A DNA stretch of 64,000 bases from UBA4093 sp036676455 (lineage in GTDB: Bacteria; Cyanobacteriota; Sericytochromatia; S15B-MN24; UBA4093). Within the stretch, counting starts at the first letter, position 1; each line of letters opens with the position of its first letter. Shown piece after piece: positions 50,830 through 59,794 of this stretch. The position numbers and the translations under genes are program-made. The stretch spans positions 1-64,000 of the forward strand of contig JAKFCW010000011.1 of the NCBI GenBank assembly GCA_036676455.1. Direction: 5' to 3'. The notes under the pieces were generated by a model, which had not been told where the DNA came from, made no database searches, and worked only from the letters and a program-made list of their open reading frames with translations.

Positions 50830-51912
50830 ATGGCGCGAGGTAATTTAGCGATGGATCTGACGAACATTCCGTCCCAGTACAAGCCCCCGGTCCAGGCGGA
50901 AGTCCGCGTGGCGGATGAATTGTCCTACCGGGTGACCGATCCCTCCGCCTCCCAGAAGGAGCGCGACCAGGCCGAGTCGAAGCGCCAGAGCAAGCGGGCC
51001 GACATTGCTCCCGGGCAGATGCTCGCGCGCAAGTCGGACGGCGGCAAACGCGGAATTCGCCAGCTCCGCGAGGAATCGGCCGCCGAGAAGGCCCAGGCGT
51101 TCACCGGGCTGCAGAAATCCGGCCAGAGCTGGAAGACTCCCGAGATCCGCAACCCGGACGATCCCCAGGGCAAGTTCGATCCCTACGCCTACCTGCCGCA
51201 CATGGTCTTCGCGCCCAACGAGGACTCCTTTCCCATCCTGCCGGACTTCGATCGCGACGGAAAGAACACGACCGACGCCGCGGCCTACCGCCACGGCGTG
51301 ATCGGAGGCGAACAGCCGCTGCATGGCAGCGTCTCCGTCTCCAAGAAGGGCGAGTACACCGTCCTCACCTACAGCCACTACTACGTGGACAACAAGTTCA
51401 CGAACTACCACGCAACCGATTCGAGCACCATGGCCGTCTACCTCAAGCCGGGCAAGAGCGGCAAGCTCGAGCCGGAGTACCTCTACACCTCTTGGCACTA
51501 CGGGGCGACCATGACTCCCTGGCAGGACCTATCGAAGGACGAGCAGGGCCGGCCCGTGGTCCTCGTCGAGCGCAGCAGCCATGCCCTGCACCCGTACGGC
51601 AAGGATGAGGCCATCCCCAGCAAGGGCCTTCACCTCGCCGGCGACGGCTCGGCCTCCCTGAACGGCAAGCCGCTCGGCAACCGCATGGAATGGGTGAGCC
51701 CCCAGGATTCCTTCAAGAACGCCACGATCCTGGACCTCTCGGCGTCCCGGGATCGTGACCTGATGCGGTTCTACTACGATCGCTACCCCGAGCGGATGCA
51801 CCCCATCCACCCGGTACTCTTCGAGGGAGTCTACCCGCCAAAGGCGAGCAAGAGCCCCGTCGAGCGGCTGCTTGAAAAGGCGATGGCCTTGCTATCCCAG
51901 GTCTTCGGCTAA
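50830..51912 (+). CDS. protein with VPS62-like features, unknown function
   Basis: 360 residues, no signal peptide. The N-terminal third is charged and probably flexible. From about residue 115 comes YAYLPHMVFAPNEDSFPILP, like the Y-A-P-x-L-x-F-x-x-x-E-x-Y-x-P opening of VPS62 proteins. Next are YTVLTYSHYYVDNKFTNYHA, MAVYLKP, SWHYGATMTPWQDL and PVVLVERSSHALHPYG, the last matching the P-V-V-Y-V-x-x-G-S-H-A block with Gly replaced by Ser. A C-terminal helix ends the protein. ATG 50830 or 50851 could be used; neither has a strong ribosome site. Confidence 0.62.
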   Translation: MARGNLAMDLTNIPSQYKPPVQAEVRVADELSYRVTDPSASQKERDQAESKRQSKRADIAPGQMLARKSDGGKRGIRQLREESAAEKAQAFTGLQKSGQSWKTPEIRNPDDPQGKFDPYAYLPHMVFAPNEDSFPILPDFDRDGKNTTDAAAYRHGVIGGEQPLHGSVSVSKKGEYTVLTYSHYYVDNKFTNYHATDSSTMAVYLKPGKSGKLEPEYLYTSWHYGATMTPWQDLSKDEQGRPVVLVERSSHALHPYGKDEAIPSKGLHLAGDGSASLNGKPLGNRMEWVSPQDSFKNATILDLSASRDRDLMRFYYDRYPERMHPIHPVLFEGVYPPKASKSPVERLLEKAMALLSQVFG

Positions 51913-51951
51913 AGGGGGCTGTCCCGACAGGGGTGCGCCACCCATGCCGCC

Positions 51952-51971
51952 ATTCCCGCGCAAGCGGGAAT
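51952..51971. repeat. ATTCCC-N8-GGGAAT inverted repeat, copy 2
   Basis: The same arms and 8-base spacer as 5340-5359. Here the inner bases also pair, so the stem extends to ATTCCCGC / GCGGGAAT around GCAA. It lies between the VPS62-like gene and the terminator of the efflux operon. Confidence 0.65.
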
Positions 51972-52018
51972 CCACTGGACTCCGGCTTGCGCGAGCGTGA
52001 CGAAGGCTCCGACAAAAA

Positions 52019-52046
52019 GGGCTGCCTCACAGTTGTGAGACAGCCC
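52019..52046 (-). terminator. terminator of the RND efflux operon
   Basis: 12-bp stem with one mismatch (GGGCTGTCTCAC read on the minus strand), loop AACT, followed on that strand by TTTTTG. It lies 7 bases past the stop of the P-II-like gene. Confidence 0.85.
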
Positions 52047-52052
52047 CTCTCT

Positions 52053-52331
52053 TTACAGGTGCTTGTAGCCTTCCAGGCTTTGCCAGAAGACCACGCCATC
52101 CTCCGGATGGCCGGTTGACAAGACCGACTCCACCAGCGCCAGCACGGGCTCGAGCTGTTCGTCCGGAAGTATCACCTCTACCCGGCAGCGCTCGATCAAG
52201 CCCAGGGGGCCCGACTGCTTGCCGAAGCCCTCGGTCCGGCTGAGGCTCAGCCCCGGGACCGGATGGTCCGCCAGGGCGCGGACCAGTTTCTCTCGGCGCG
52301 ACGTCGGAAAGATCACCGTCACCAACTTCAT
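52053..52331 (-). CDS. small P-II/CutA-like protein of the metal efflux operon
   Basis: 92 residues with the beta-alpha-beta pattern of the P-II/CutA fold: MKLVTVIFPTSRREKLVRAL, GLSLSRTEGFGKQSG in the position of the T-loop, then RCRVEVILPDEQLEPVLALV and a final GVVFWQSLEG. It lacks the uridylylated Tyr and B-loop ATP residues of GlnB, so it is not a nitrogen regulator. It begins in the last four bases of the RND gene. Such small P-II-like proteins often accompany heavy-metal RND pumps and may sense the metal. Confidence 0.75.
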   Translation of the reverse strand: MKLVTVIFPTSRREKLVRALADHPVPGLSLSRTEGFGKQSGPLGLIERCRVEVILPDEQLEPVLALVESVLSTGHPEDGVVFWQSLEGYKHL

Positions 52332-55300
52332 ACCAGGACCTCCTCGGGCTTCGCTGCGGCCGGCTTATGGCGCCTGGCCGTCAATCGGTACATCACGGGC
52401 AACAAGAAGAGCGTCAGCGCCGTCGACGAGAACAGCCCGCCGATGACCACCAGTGCCAGCGGCCGCTGGATCTCAGCGCCGATGCCATGCGAGAGCGCCA
52501 GGGGAACGAGTCCGAGGCTGGCGACCATCGCGGTCATCAGGACGGGGCGCAGACGGACGAGGCAGCCCTCGCGAATCGCCATTTCGACGGGCATTCCCTC
52601 GGCCACCAGCTTGTTGAGCGTGCTGACCAGGATGACGCCGTTCTGCACCGCCACCCCGAAGAGGGCGATGAACCCGACCGACGCGCTCACGCTGAGGTGC
52701 TGGCCCGAGAGGAACAGGGCGGCGATACCGCCGATCAGCGCGAACGGGATGTTCATGAGGATCAGGGCCGCCTGGGGCACCGAGCCGAAGGTGCCGAACA
52801 AGAGCAGGAAAATCAGGCCGATGACCACCGGGACCACGATGGAGAGGGTGCCCATGGCCCGCTGCTGGCTCTCGAACTGGCCTCCCCAGGTCGTCCAGTA
52901 GCCTGCCGGAAGCTCGATCTCGGCGTCGACGCGCTTGCGCGCGTCCGCCACGAACGACCCGATGTCGCGGCCGTGCACGTTGGCCTCGATCACCACCCGG
53001 CGCTGACCGTTCTCGCGGCTCACGACCGCAGGCCCGCTCTCAACCGTGATGGTGGCGATCTGGGACAGGGGCACCTGGTAGCCCGACGGCGTCGGGACCC
53101 TCACCGCTCCGATCTTGAGGGGATCGTTCCGGTAGGCCTCGGGGAGGCGGACCGCCACGCCGATCCGGCGCTGGCCTTCCTGGATGCGGGTGACTTCCTC
53201 CCCGCCGATCGCCGCCCCGATGACCTCGCCGAGATCATCCGAGGACAGGCCGTAGCGGGCCATGGCCGAGCGGTCGTACTTGACCTGGACCATGGCGAGG
53301 CCGGCGGACTGCTCGGCCTTCACATCGATCGCTCCCGGAATCTCCTGGAGAATCGTCTGGGCCTTCGCCGCCTTCTCCGCCAGGACATCCATGTCCTCGC
53401 CGAAGATCTTGAGGGCCACCTGGCTCTTCACGCCCGAGATCAGCTCGTCCACCCGGACCTGAATGGGCTCGCCGAAGGCGAGGCCGATGCCCGGGACGTG
53501 CGCGGTGGCCTCCTCCATCTTCTCGACGAGCGCGTCCTTGGTCTTGGCGGTCGTCCACTCCTCTTGCGGCTTGAGCTTGATGAAGATGTCCGACATGCTC
53601 ACGTCCATGGGGTCTGAGGCCACCTCGGCGCGGCCCGTCCGGGTCACGACCGATTCGACCTCCGGGAAGCCCAAGAGGATAGTCTCGACGGCCTTGGACT
53701 GCTCGTTGGCCTTCTCCAGCGAGACGCTGGCGAGGCGCGACGCCGAGATGACGCTCGAGCCCTCGTTCATCTTGGGCAGGAATTCCGAGCCCAGGCTCGG
53801 CACCAAGGCCAGCGAGGCGAGCAGGGCCACGACGGCGCCGCCGAAGATCCACTTGCCGTGGTCAAGCGACCAGTCGAGCGCCTTGGCGTAGCCGTTGCGC
53901 AGGCGAACCAGCAGGGGGTTCTCCTTCTCCACGAGCTTGCCCTTCAGCCAGAAGGACGCGAGCACGGGCACCAGGGTCAGCGCCAGGACCAGCGAGCCTA
54001 GCATGGCGAAGGAGATCGTGAAGGCCATGGGGCTGAACATCTTGCCTTCCATACCCTGCAGGGTGAAGAGCGGAAGGAAGACCACGATGATGATGGCGAT
54101 CGCGAAGACCACCGGCCGGCCGACCTCGGCCGCCGCCAGGAAGATCGTCTGGATCGTCGAGTGCTTCCCGTGATCCTCGCTGAGGTGGCGGAAGATGTTC
54201 TCGACCATGACGATGGAGGCATCGACCATCATGCCCAGGCCGATGGCGAGGCCACCGAGGCTCATGAGGTTGCCCGGCAGGTTGAACAGCTTCATCATAC
54301 CGAAGGCGAAGAGCATCGCCAGGGGGATGGTCACCGCGACGACCATGCTGGAGCGCAGGTTCCAGAGGAAGAAGAGCAGGACCGCGACGACCAGGACGCC
54401 GCCCTCGATCAGGGACTTCTCGACGGAGCCGACGGCCTTCGAGATCAGGTAGTTCTGGTCGTAGAACGGGACCAGCTTGACGCCCTCGGGCAGGGCCTTG
54501 CCGGCCACTTCCATGCGCTCCTGGACCCGCTGGATGACCTGCTGGGTGTTCTCGCCCTTCAGCTTCATGACGATGCCGATGACGGTCTCGGAGCCGTTGC
54601 GAGTGGCAGCACCCTGCCGCGGGGCCGCTCCCATCACCACCTGGGCCACGTCCCTCAGGTAGATGGGCTTGCCCTGGCGCATGGCCACGACGGAGGCCTC
54701 CAGGTCCGCAGGGGTCACGGCGAGGCCGAGGCCGCGGATCAGGTATTGCTCATCGCCATGATCCAGGTAGTTGCCCGCCGCGTTGGCGTTGTTGCGCGCC
54801 ACCGCGGTCATCACGTCATGCAGGGTCAGGCTGTAGGCCGTGAGGCGATCAGGCAGGACCTCGACCTGGAGCTGCTTCATGTGGCCGCCCAGGCTGTTGA
54901 CCTCGGTCACACCGGGCACCGAGCGCAGGAAGGGACGCACGATCCAGTCCTGGATGCTGCGGCGCTCGGCCAGCGACATCGGGCCCTCGACGGTGTACTG
55001 GAAGATCTCGCCCATGCCCGTGGCGATGGGGCCCATGGCGGGCTTCACTCCCGGGGGCATCTCGCTCTCGACGTTCGAGAGCCGCTCGCCGACCAGCTGG
55101 CGGGCGAGGTAGATGCTCACGTCGTCATGAAAGACCACGGTGATGACCGAGAGGCCGAACTTGGAGCTGGAGCGCACCTCGTGGACCTTGGGCAGGCCGC
55201 TCATCTCCATCTCGATGGGATAGGTGACCTGGCGCTCGACCTCCACCGGGGCGAGGCCCTCGGCTTCGGTCAGGACCTGGACCTGGACGTTGGTCACGTC

Positions 55301-55420
55301 CGGCAAGGCGTCGATGGGAAGGGTTTTGAAGGCCCAGCCGCCCCAGCCGGCGACCAGCAGGCTGAGGACGATGATCAAGAGGCGCTGCGAGAGCGCGAAG
55401 CGTAGAAGCTTGGATATCAC
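52328..55420 (-). CDS. heavy-metal RND efflux pump (CzcA/CusA family)
   Basis: 1030 residues. TM1 SQRLLIIVLSLLVAGWGGWAF is followed by LPIDALPDVTNVQVQVLTEA, typical of heavy-metal efflux RND proteins. Six hydrophobic segments cluster around 335-540, with GGLAIGLGMMVDASIVMVEN as the TM4 proton-relay region. A second periplasmic domain and a terminal membrane set follow. The GTG start shares one base with the upstream TAG (TAGTG) and GGAGGGG precedes it. It drives metal out across both membranes with the adaptor and channel encoded upstream. Cu/Ag versus Zn/Co/Cd is not decided. Confidence 0.92.
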   Translation of the reverse strand: MISKLLRFALSQRLLIIVLSLLVAGWGGWAFKTLPIDALPDVTNVQVQVLTEAEGLAPVEVERQVTYPIEMEMSGLPKVHEVRSSSKFGLSVITVVFHDDVSIYLARQLVGERLSNVESEMPPGVKPAMGPIATGMGEIFQYTVEGPMSLAERRSIQDWIVRPFLRSVPGVTEVNSLGGHMKQLQVEVLPDRLTAYSLTLHDVMTAVARNNANAAGNYLDHGDEQYLIRGLGLAVTPADLEASVVAMRQGKPIYLRDVAQVVMGAAPRQGAATRNGSETVIGIVMKLKGENTQQVIQRVQERMEVAGKALPEGVKLVPFYDQNYLISKAVGSVEKSLIEGGVLVVAVLLFFLWNLRSSMVVAVTIPLAMLFAFGMMKLFNLPGNLMSLGGLAIGLGMMVDASIVMVENIFRHLSEDHGKHSTIQTIFLAAAEVGRPVVFAIAIIIVVFLPLFTLQGMEGKMFSPMAFTISFAMLGSLVLALTLVPVLASFWLKGKLVEKENPLLVRLRNGYAKALDWSLDHGKWIFGGAVVALLASLALVPSLGSEFLPKMNEGSSVISASRLASVSLEKANEQSKAVETILLGFPEVESVVTRTGRAEVASDPMDVSMSDIFIKLKPQEEWTTAKTKDALVEKMEEATAHVPGIGLAFGEPIQVRVDELISGVKSQVALKIFGEDMDVLAEKAAKAQTILQEIPGAIDVKAEQSAGLAMVQVKYDRSAMARYGLSSDDLGEVIGAAIGGEEVTRIQEGQRRIGVAVRLPEAYRNDPLKIGAVRVPTPSGYQVPLSQIATITVESGPAVVSRENGQRRVVIEANVHGRDIGSFVADARKRVDAEIELPAGYWTTWGGQFESQQRAMGTLSIVVPVVIGLIFLLLFGTFGSVPQAALILMNIPFALIGGIAALFLSGQHLSVSASVGFIALFGVAVQNGVILVSTLNKLVAEGMPVEMAIREGCLVRLRPVLMTAMVASLGLVPLALSHGIGAEIQRPLALVVIGGLFSSTALTLFLLPVMYRLTARRHKPAAAKPEEVLV

Positions 55421-56583
55421 TAGTGCTCCCCTCCGAACTGCTCCTTGCGCGCTTGCGAGCGCAGGTCGAAACTACCCTGCGTCACGATGGTCGTGCCGGG
55501 CTGGGGGCCTGCGGTCAGCTCCACGAACTCCGAGGTGCTCTCGCCCGTGCGCACCTGGACTTCCTCGAAGCGCTCCGCGTCGAGCGGGACGTAGACGAAG
55601 GCCCGCTCTCCCTCGCGCTGCAGGGCGGCGGTGGGAACAGCGGCGATGCCGGGGCGGCTGAGCGCGACGGCGACCGTGACGGTCATGCCGGGCTTGAGCT
55701 TGCCGTCGGGATTGGGCAAGTCGATCAGCGCCTGGCCCGTGCGGCTATCCGCCTTGATGGTAGGCGAGAGATCGGCGACCTTGCCGGTGAAGGTGCGTCC
55801 GGGCAGGGCCGGTAGCGTGACCTTGGCGGCAAGGCCCTTGCTGAGCGCGAGGAAGTCGCGCTCGGGCAGATCGGCGGCCACCCGCACGGTGCGCAGATCC
55901 AGCAGCTCGAAGAGCGGCTCGGCGGAATCCGGGACCACGTACTGGCCGACGGCGGCGTCGCGCGCGACGATGGTGCCGGCCATGGGAGCGCGAAGCACGA
56001 CCTGGGGGTCGATCCGCTTCAGGGCAGCGATGGCCTCGTCGTCCAGACCCAGCACGCGCAGCTCTTCCTTGGCTTGCGCCAGCGAGAGCTGGGCGGCCGC
56101 GTGGTGCTGCTCGGCAGCCTCGAATTCTTGCCTGGAGCCCAGCTCGGCGTCGAGCAGGCCGCGCTGGCGGTTGCGCTCGCGACGCGCCAGCTCCGCCTCG
56201 CCCTTGGCCTTCAGGTAGGCCGATTGCGCCGAGCCCAGCGCGGCGCTGGAAAGCGAGGCGAGGGGTGCTCCGGCATCGACCGTGTCGCCGACCTTGGCGT
56301 GAAGCTTGACGAGGTGGCCGCTGAGGGGGGCATGGACCACGCTCTCGGCTTCCGGGCGAGCGGTGACCTGACCCGGGGCCTCGCGGGTGGTGACGAAGGG
56401 ACGAAGCTCGATGCTGGCCGTCGCCATCGTGACCAGCTTGCGGGACTCCTCGGGGAAGACGACGATGCCCGACGGCGCCTCTGCCTTGGCTTCCGGCTCG
56501 GCCTCGGGAGCGTGGCTGCAGCCGACGAGGGCGATGACCCCGGTGGAGACGAGGGCGACGGGAAGAATCTTTCGCCAGAACAT
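55420..56583 (-). CDS. RND periplasmic adaptor (membrane fusion protein), lipoprotein
   Basis: 387 residues. The signal ends in the lipobox IALVGC (Cys about 22). A biotinyl-lipoyl-like half, SVVHAPLSGHLVKLHAKVGDTVDAG, surrounds a coiled-coil hairpin (about 115-185), then VVLRAPMAGTIVARDAAVGQYV returns to the lipoyl fold. Beta-barrel and membrane-proximal domains follow (KLKPGMTVTVAVAL, AVPTAALQREGERAFVYV). There is no long His/Met-rich N-terminal region as in CusB or ZneB. ATG 56583 follows AGGAG. It links the pump to the TolC-like channel. Confidence 0.9.
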   Translation of the reverse strand: MFWRKILPVALVSTGVIALVGCSHAPEAEPEAKAEAPSGIVVFPEESRKLVTMATASIELRPFVTTREAPGQVTARPEAESVVHAPLSGHLVKLHAKVGDTVDAGAPLASLSSAALGSAQSAYLKAKGEAELARRERNRQRGLLDAELGSRQEFEAAEQHHAAAQLSLAQAKEELRVLGLDDEAIAALKRIDPQVVLRAPMAGTIVARDAAVGQYVVPDSAEPLFELLDLRTVRVAADLPERDFLALSKGLAAKVTLPALPGRTFTGKVADLSPTIKADSRTGQALIDLPNPDGKLKPGMTVTVAVALSRPGIAAVPTAALQREGERAFVYVPLDAERFEEVQVRTGESTSEFVELTAGPQPGTTIVTQGSFDLRSQARKEQFGGEH

Positions 56584-56611
56584 GAGTACTCCTATCATTC
56601 AGCCGCGGGGG

Positions 56612-57820
56612 CTAGCGACCCGCGGCCGTCTGGAGCCGCAGGAGGGAAAGCTGATAATCGAGGTGGGCCTTGGCCCGTTCGGACTCGGCCTGGCTGAAGG
56701 CATGGTGTGCGCCCTGAAGCTCGGCGCGGTTACCCGCTCCCAGTTTCAGGCGTTCTTCCGCTTTTTCCAGCATGTGCTCGGCATGCGGAATCAGCCGTTC
56801 GGTGACGTCGAGCAGGCGCGAGCGGGTCGCGACCGCCTCGTAGTACGCGCTGAGCACTTCCTGGGAGATCGCCTGGCGCGAGGCGAGCAGCTCCACGTCC
56901 ATGCGGGCAGCTTCGGCCGTGGCGGCCCTGCGCTCGCCCTCGTGGCGGTTCCAGAACGGTATCGGAAGGTCGAAAGAGCCATAGAACAGCGGGTCCGCGT
57001 TCGCCGCCGTGCCAGCCTGGGCTTCCAGCTCGCCCTCGCCGAAACTGAGGGACTCTGCGAGACGGACGCCTCGCACCTCGCGCCGGCGGGCAATCGCCAC
57101 CTGACGCGGCTCGGGACGATTCGCCTGGGCCTCTTCCAGCCAGGACGACAGAGGCGCCAGGCTTTCCACCGTTGCCGAAGGCGACGCCAGAGCAATCTCC
57201 GTGTTCTCCGGCTGGCCCAGCAAGAAGTTGAGACGTGCCAGTTGGCCCTTGGCCTGCTGCTGCGCGTTGCGCTGGGCCAGCTCGGCCTCGAGCAGGTCCA
57301 GCTCCACGTCGATCAGCTCGTGGCGCGAGGCGGCGCCCATCTCCACGCGCTTGCGGGTGCGCTCCAGCTCCGCGCGCTGCCACGCCAGGTCGCGGGTCTT
57401 GCGGTCCAGCTCGTTACGCGCCAGCCAGGCCTGCCAGTAGACTTCCTTGGCCTGGGCGGATACTTGCTGCGTCACCCGAGCACGCTGCAGCGCCAGGATC
57501 TCGACCTCTTCTTCCGCCTGCGCGCGGCGCTGGGAGGCAAGTCCGCGGAAGTCCAGGATCTGGCGGAAGCCTAGCGAGAGCATGTTGTGGTCGGCGGTCG
57601 GCGAGAGCTGGATCTGGCCGACGAGGCTGGGGTTGGTGCGGGCTCCCGACGCCACGGCTCGGGCCTTCGCGGCCTCGATGGCATGGTCCATGGCCGTGAT
57701 GACGGGGCTATGGGCGATCGCCTTTGCTGAGAGGTCGTCCTGAGAATAAGGGGCGGCCCAAGCTGCTCCCGCCGGCGCGGCGAGCAGGAGCATGAGGGCG
57801 AGTGAACATCGCGCGCGCAT
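56612..57820 (-). CDS. TolC-like outer-membrane efflux channel
   Basis: 402 residues. A signal peptide ends near AAWAA (residue 23). Two repeated halves follow with long amphipathic helices: ITAMDHAIEAAKARAVASG, LQRARVTQQVSAQAKEVYWQ and LELDLLEAELAQRNAQQQAK-type heptads in the first, and LLDVTERLIPHAEHMLEKAE in the second. LGFRQILDF and FYGSFDLPIPFWNR are beta-strands of the outer-membrane barrel. It is the first gene of the CzcCBA-type operon. Transcription ends at 52019. Confidence 0.88.
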   Translation of the reverse strand: MRARCSLALMLLLAAPAGAAWAAPYSQDDLSAKAIAHSPVITAMDHAIEAAKARAVASGARTNPSLVGQIQLSPTADHNMLSLGFRQILDFRGLASQRRAQAEEEVEILALQRARVTQQVSAQAKEVYWQAWLARNELDRKTRDLAWQRAELERTRKRVEMGAASRHELIDVELDLLEAELAQRNAQQQAKGQLARLNFLLGQPENTEIALASPSATVESLAPLSSWLEEAQANRPEPRQVAIARRREVRGVRLAESLSFGEGELEAQAGTAANADPLFYGSFDLPIPFWNRHEGERRAATAEAARMDVELLASRQAISQEVLSAYYEAVATRSRLLDVTERLIPHAEHMLEKAEERLKLGAGNRAELQGAHHAFSQAESERAKAHLDYQLSLLRLQTAAGR

Positions 57821-57939
57821 GATACCTTTCCTGAAGTGGGCCTGGACTCCATCGGCCGGCCAAGTACGGAGACGCAGATCCCAGCCTAACAGGGGTTTGT
57901 GAAAAAATAGGGAAAGAATGATCCCTTTTCATGGAAAAA

Positions 57940-57970
57940 GGCGCCCGATCCATGGAAAGGATCGGGCGCC
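57940..57970 (-). terminator. terminator of the DUF2249 gene
   Basis: 11-bp stem GGCGCCCGATC / GATCGGGCGCC with a 9-base loop. On the minus strand it is followed by TTTTTCC. Confidence 0.88.
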
Positions 57971-57990
57971 TCGAAGGGCAGCGTCTGGGT

Positions 57991-58218
57991 CTAGGACTTC
58001 GTGAACGTGATGAACCAGTCGGTCGGCGATTCCTGCTTGACGGCATGCGTGAAGCCGCGGCCCGCCAGCACGCCGTAAAGCGGAACCGGCTCGAAGGTGT
58101 TGCGAAGAATCAGGCTATCACCGGCATCCAGCGAGCTGACCGCGGCCATGATGTCCGCGAAGGGTTCGCGCCCCTCGGCGTGGTAGTGGCGGACATCGAG
58201 TTCGACGTGACGGGACAT
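57991..58218 (-). CDS. DUF2249 small protein
   Basis: 75 residues. VELDVRHYHAEGREPFADIM at the start, LILRNTFEPVPLYGVLAGRG in the middle and WFITFTK at the end match DUF2249 (TusA-like fold: D-V-R, E-P-V-P-L-Y, R-G-F). Relatives often occur with denitrification, hemerythrin and metal-sulphur proteins; the function is unproven. CAGGAGGAG precedes ATG 58218. It is a single gene between the efflux operon and a PLP enzyme. Confidence 0.82.
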   Translation of the reverse strand: MSRHVELDVRHYHAEGREPFADIMAAVSSLDAGDSLILRNTFEPVPLYGVLAGRGFTHAVKQESPTDWFITFTKS

Positions 58219-58389
58219 GGCTCCTCCTGTGGAAACGAGCGGGATTTCATTAACCACGTTAAGCGCCAGAAGCCGCTTCGTCACTGAGCCAGCTCAATGT
58301 CGCGAAGGTCGCTGGACGAGAAGCCCCCCTCCTGATAGCTTGAAAGAAAGCATGCGACGAGGCATGCCGCGCAACAGGGAGATCGAGCA

Positions 58390-59673
58390 ATGACGTCCGA
58401 CAAGGCCAATTTTTCCCCGGAAACCCTCATGATGAGCTACGGCTACGACCCCTTCCTCTCGGAAGGCGCCGCGAAGCCTCCGATCTTCATGACCTCGACG
58501 TTCGTGTTCAAGAGCGCCGAGGAAGGGGAGCAATACTTCAAGTGGGCCTATGGCCTGGAGCAGCGGCAGCATGATCAGACGATGGGCCTCATCTACTCGC
58601 GCCTGAACAATCCCGGGCTGCAGATCCTCGAGGAGCGCCTGGCGATCTGGGACGACGCCGAGATGGCCCTCAGCTTCGCGAGCGGCATGGCGGCCATCAC
58701 CACCTCGGTGCTGGCGCATACCCAGCCCGGTGACGTGCTGCTCTACAGCATGCCGGTCTACGGCGGCACCGAGTTCCTGTTCGAGAAGATCCTGCCCAAG
58801 TTCGGCATCGAGACCCGCTCGTTCCCGGCGGACATGGCGCTTGAGGACGTGGAGGCGCTGGCGCGCGAGATTGGCGATCGCCTCTCGGTGATCTACCTGG
58901 AGTCTCCCGCCAACCCCACCAACCGCCTGATCGACATCGCGGGCATCGCCTCGATCGCCCGCAAGCTGCCCCATGGCGATCGCAACGTCCTGACGTTCGT
59001 CGACAACACCTTCCTCGGCCCCGTCTTCCAGAAGCCGCTGGCCCTGGGCGCCGATGTCGTCCTCTACTCCGCCACCAAGTACCTGGGCGGACACAGCGAC
59101 CTCATCGCCGGCGCCGCCACGGGCCGCCGCGAGGTCATGGAGGCCATCGGCACCTACCGCACCATCACGGGCTCGATGCCGGATCCCTTCACCTGCTGGC
59201 TGCTGACTCGCTCGCTGGAGACCCTGAAGCTGCGCATGGAGGCCCAGGTGGCCAACGCCAAGCAGGTCGCCGAGTTCCTCAACGACAGCCCCATGGTCTC
59301 GCAGGTCTTCTACCCGACCTTGCTGGATCCGGACTCGCGCCAGTACGCCATCTACCAGTCCCAGTGCACCGGGGCGGGCGCCATCGTCTCCTTCGAGATC
59401 CAGGGCGGCAAGGCCGAGGCCTTCCGCTTCCTCAACGCGGTCAAGCTCTGCAAGCTCGCGGTCAGCCTCGGCGGCACCGAGAGCCTGGTCGAGCACCCGG
59501 CCACGATGACCCACAGCGACATCCCGGTGGACGTGCAGCGGCGCTTCGGCATCACCGACAACCTGATCCGGCTCTCCGTGGGCGTCGAGAACGTCAACGA
59601 CCTCATGCGCGACCTCGCGCAGGCGCTCGAAGTCAGCCAGCGCCAGGAGCACGCCACGGCGGGCAAGGCCTAA
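58390..59673 (+). CDS. PLP-dependent Cys/Met-metabolism enzyme (cystathionine gamma-synthase family)
   Basis: 427 residues. YSRLNNPGLQILEERLAIWD, FASGMAAITTSVLAH, YLESPANPTNRLIDI and the PLP-binding Lys230 in SATKYLGGHSDLIAGA place it in the trans-sulfuration superfamily. SLGGTESLVEHPATMTHS is the late block. An insertion near residue 50 (FKWAYGLEQRQHDQTMG) is typical of a subgroup annotated only at family level. The reaction could be cystathionine synthesis, methionine gamma-lyase or O-acetylhomoserine sulfhydrylase. No clear ribosome site precedes the ATG. Confidence 0.88.
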   Translation: MTSDKANFSPETLMMSYGYDPFLSEGAAKPPIFMTSTFVFKSAEEGEQYFKWAYGLEQRQHDQTMGLIYSRLNNPGLQILEERLAIWDDAEMALSFASGMAAITTSVLAHTQPGDVLLYSMPVYGGTEFLFEKILPKFGIETRSFPADMALEDVEALAREIGDRLSVIYLESPANPTNRLIDIAGIASIARKLPHGDRNVLTFVDNTFLGPVFQKPLALGADVVLYSATKYLGGHSDLIAGAATGRREVMEAIGTYRTITGSMPDPFTCWLLTRSLETLKLRMEAQVANAKQVAEFLNDSPMVSQVFYPTLLDPDSRQYAIYQSQCTGAGAIVSFEIQGGKAEAFRFLNAVKLCKLAVSLGGTESLVEHPATMTHSDIPVDVQRRFGITDNLIRLSVGVENVNDLMRDLAQALEVSQRQEHATAGKA

Positions 59674-59688
59674 CTCCCGATTCGCCAG

Positions 59689-59712
59689 GACCCGGAGCGC
59701 TTGCTCCGGGTC
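59689..59712 (+). terminator. terminator after the PLP enzyme gene
   Basis: 10-bp stem GACCCGGAGC / GCTCCGGGTC with loop GCTT, followed by TTGCC; short T-tract. Confidence 0.75.
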
Positions 59713-59794
59713 TTGCCGATCGGGGTAAACTTAAGATAGCAAGCAAGGCTTCGACCGAGGCCACCCTCCGTCAAGATGAGGACGCATCACACCC

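Noticed and set aside
52053..52331. Nitrogen regulator GlnB/GlnK
   Set aside because: The conserved T-loop Tyr and ATP-binding residues are absent, and the context is metal efflux.
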